Origin: Sulfitobacter sp. HI0040
GTDB taxonomy: Bacteria; Pseudomonadota; Alphaproteobacteria; Rhodobacterales; Rhodobacteraceae
Direction of reading: 5' to 3'
Assembly (NCBI RefSeq): GCF_001634885.1
Contig: NZ_LWEX01000035.1
Coordinates: 1-34,507, forward strand
DNA length: 34,507 nt
Part shown: piece by piece, positions 34,392 through 34,507 of the stretch
Position numbering within the stretch: position 1 is the first letter of the stretch
Layout of the letters: each line of letters opens with the position of its first letter
The notes under the pieces: generated by a model
The model's database searches: none
What the model was told of the DNA's origin: nothing
The model's input: only the letters and a program-made list of their open reading frames with translations
Program-made: the position numbers and the translations under genes

Positions 34392-34507
34392 ATGAAGGAC
34401 GACAGGATCGCCGCACAGGGTCTCGTACTGCTGGGCTGCGGAAAGATGGGATCGGCCATGCTCGCAGGCTGGTTGGCCGGGGGGCTGCCCCCCGGCCAAC
34501 CAGCCTG
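34392..34507 (+). CDS. proC: Pyrroline-5-carboxylate reductase, 5' end only
   Basis: The first 38 codons of ProC, the last enzyme of proline synthesis (NAD(P)H reduction of pyrroline-5-carboxylate). The N-terminal dinucleotide-binding motif is clear: GLVLLGCGKMGSAMLAGWLAGGL, with G-C-G-K-M-G at residues 15-20. ATG at 34392 is preceded by GGGGGAGG. The gene runs off the right edge. The last 43 bases form a perfect inverted repeat (34465-34485 and 34487-34507), so the visible residues after about position 32 (PPGQPA) may not be genuine proC sequence. Confidence 0.85.
   Translation, partial: MKDDRIAAQGLVLLGCGKMGSAMLAGWLAGGLPPGQPA

Overview
The window reads as an ordinary, densely packed stretch of chromosome from a GC-rich alphaproteobacterium, most likely Rhodobacterales (Roseobacter group or a close relative). 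The reasons are the split ATP synthase locus (atpHAGDC without F0 genes), the H-type lectin gene and prs just after it, and lineage-typical genes: TIGR01459 HAD phosphatase, DUF2161, DUF1150, the Sat-CysC fusion, family II pyrophosphatase and a Hint-domain protein. The taxonomy is inferred from gene content and protein similarity recalled from memory; no search was run. I see no tRNA, rRNA, CRISPR array, transposase or phage gene.

Layout. 1-482: 3' end of a SAM methyltransferase. 787-5680: atpHAGDC, closed by a strong terminator. 5791-8668: H-type lectin, prs (minus), then a DsbA-like isomerase coupled to an alpha/beta hydrolase. 8651-13485: a minus-strand series of crotonase, HAD phosphatase, MaoC hydratase, ribF, YcgN-like protein and threonine aldolase, the last three translationally coupled. 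13556-15297: ppaC (minus) divergent from a DUF2161 nuclease-like gene. 15335-17521: CIRCE-controlled groES-groEL. 17594-20877: DMT transporter, Nudix hydrolase, secreted lipase-like protein and an orphan phnM. 20890-22444: purE-purK (minus). 22525-23551: DUF465 gene, then hsp20 and a DUF1150 gene. 23620-25370: PhzF enzyme overlapping a GT10 fucosyltransferase. 25382-29713: sat-cysC, trxB, divergent Lrp regulator and Hint protein. 30102-30251: a 49-residue basic protein. 30545-33248: lgt-midA-pgeF (minus). 33342-34507: ubiK-like, ybjN-like and the 5' end of proC.

The genes are mostly central physiology: ATP synthesis, PRPP and purine supply, flavin synthesis, pyrophosphate removal, sulfate activation, protein folding, thiol redox and lipoprotein and envelope maturation. 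Two heat-shock loci are controlled differently. groESL has a perfect CIRCE operator, while hsp20 has an RpoH-like promoter and a leader hairpin whose U-C-G-C-U/AGGA pairing with one bulged G matches the core of ROSE RNA thermometers. I regard that leader as the best regulatory lead here.

Other items worth a second look: a ppaC terminator whose 3' arm is also the Shine-Dalgarno of the next gene, crotonase; the PhzF-GT10 pair; a crotonase without the usual glutamates; an orphan PhnM; two near-DnaA-box repeats before ybjN; and a perfect 21-bp fold-back that ends exactly at the last base of the window and may be an assembly artefact.
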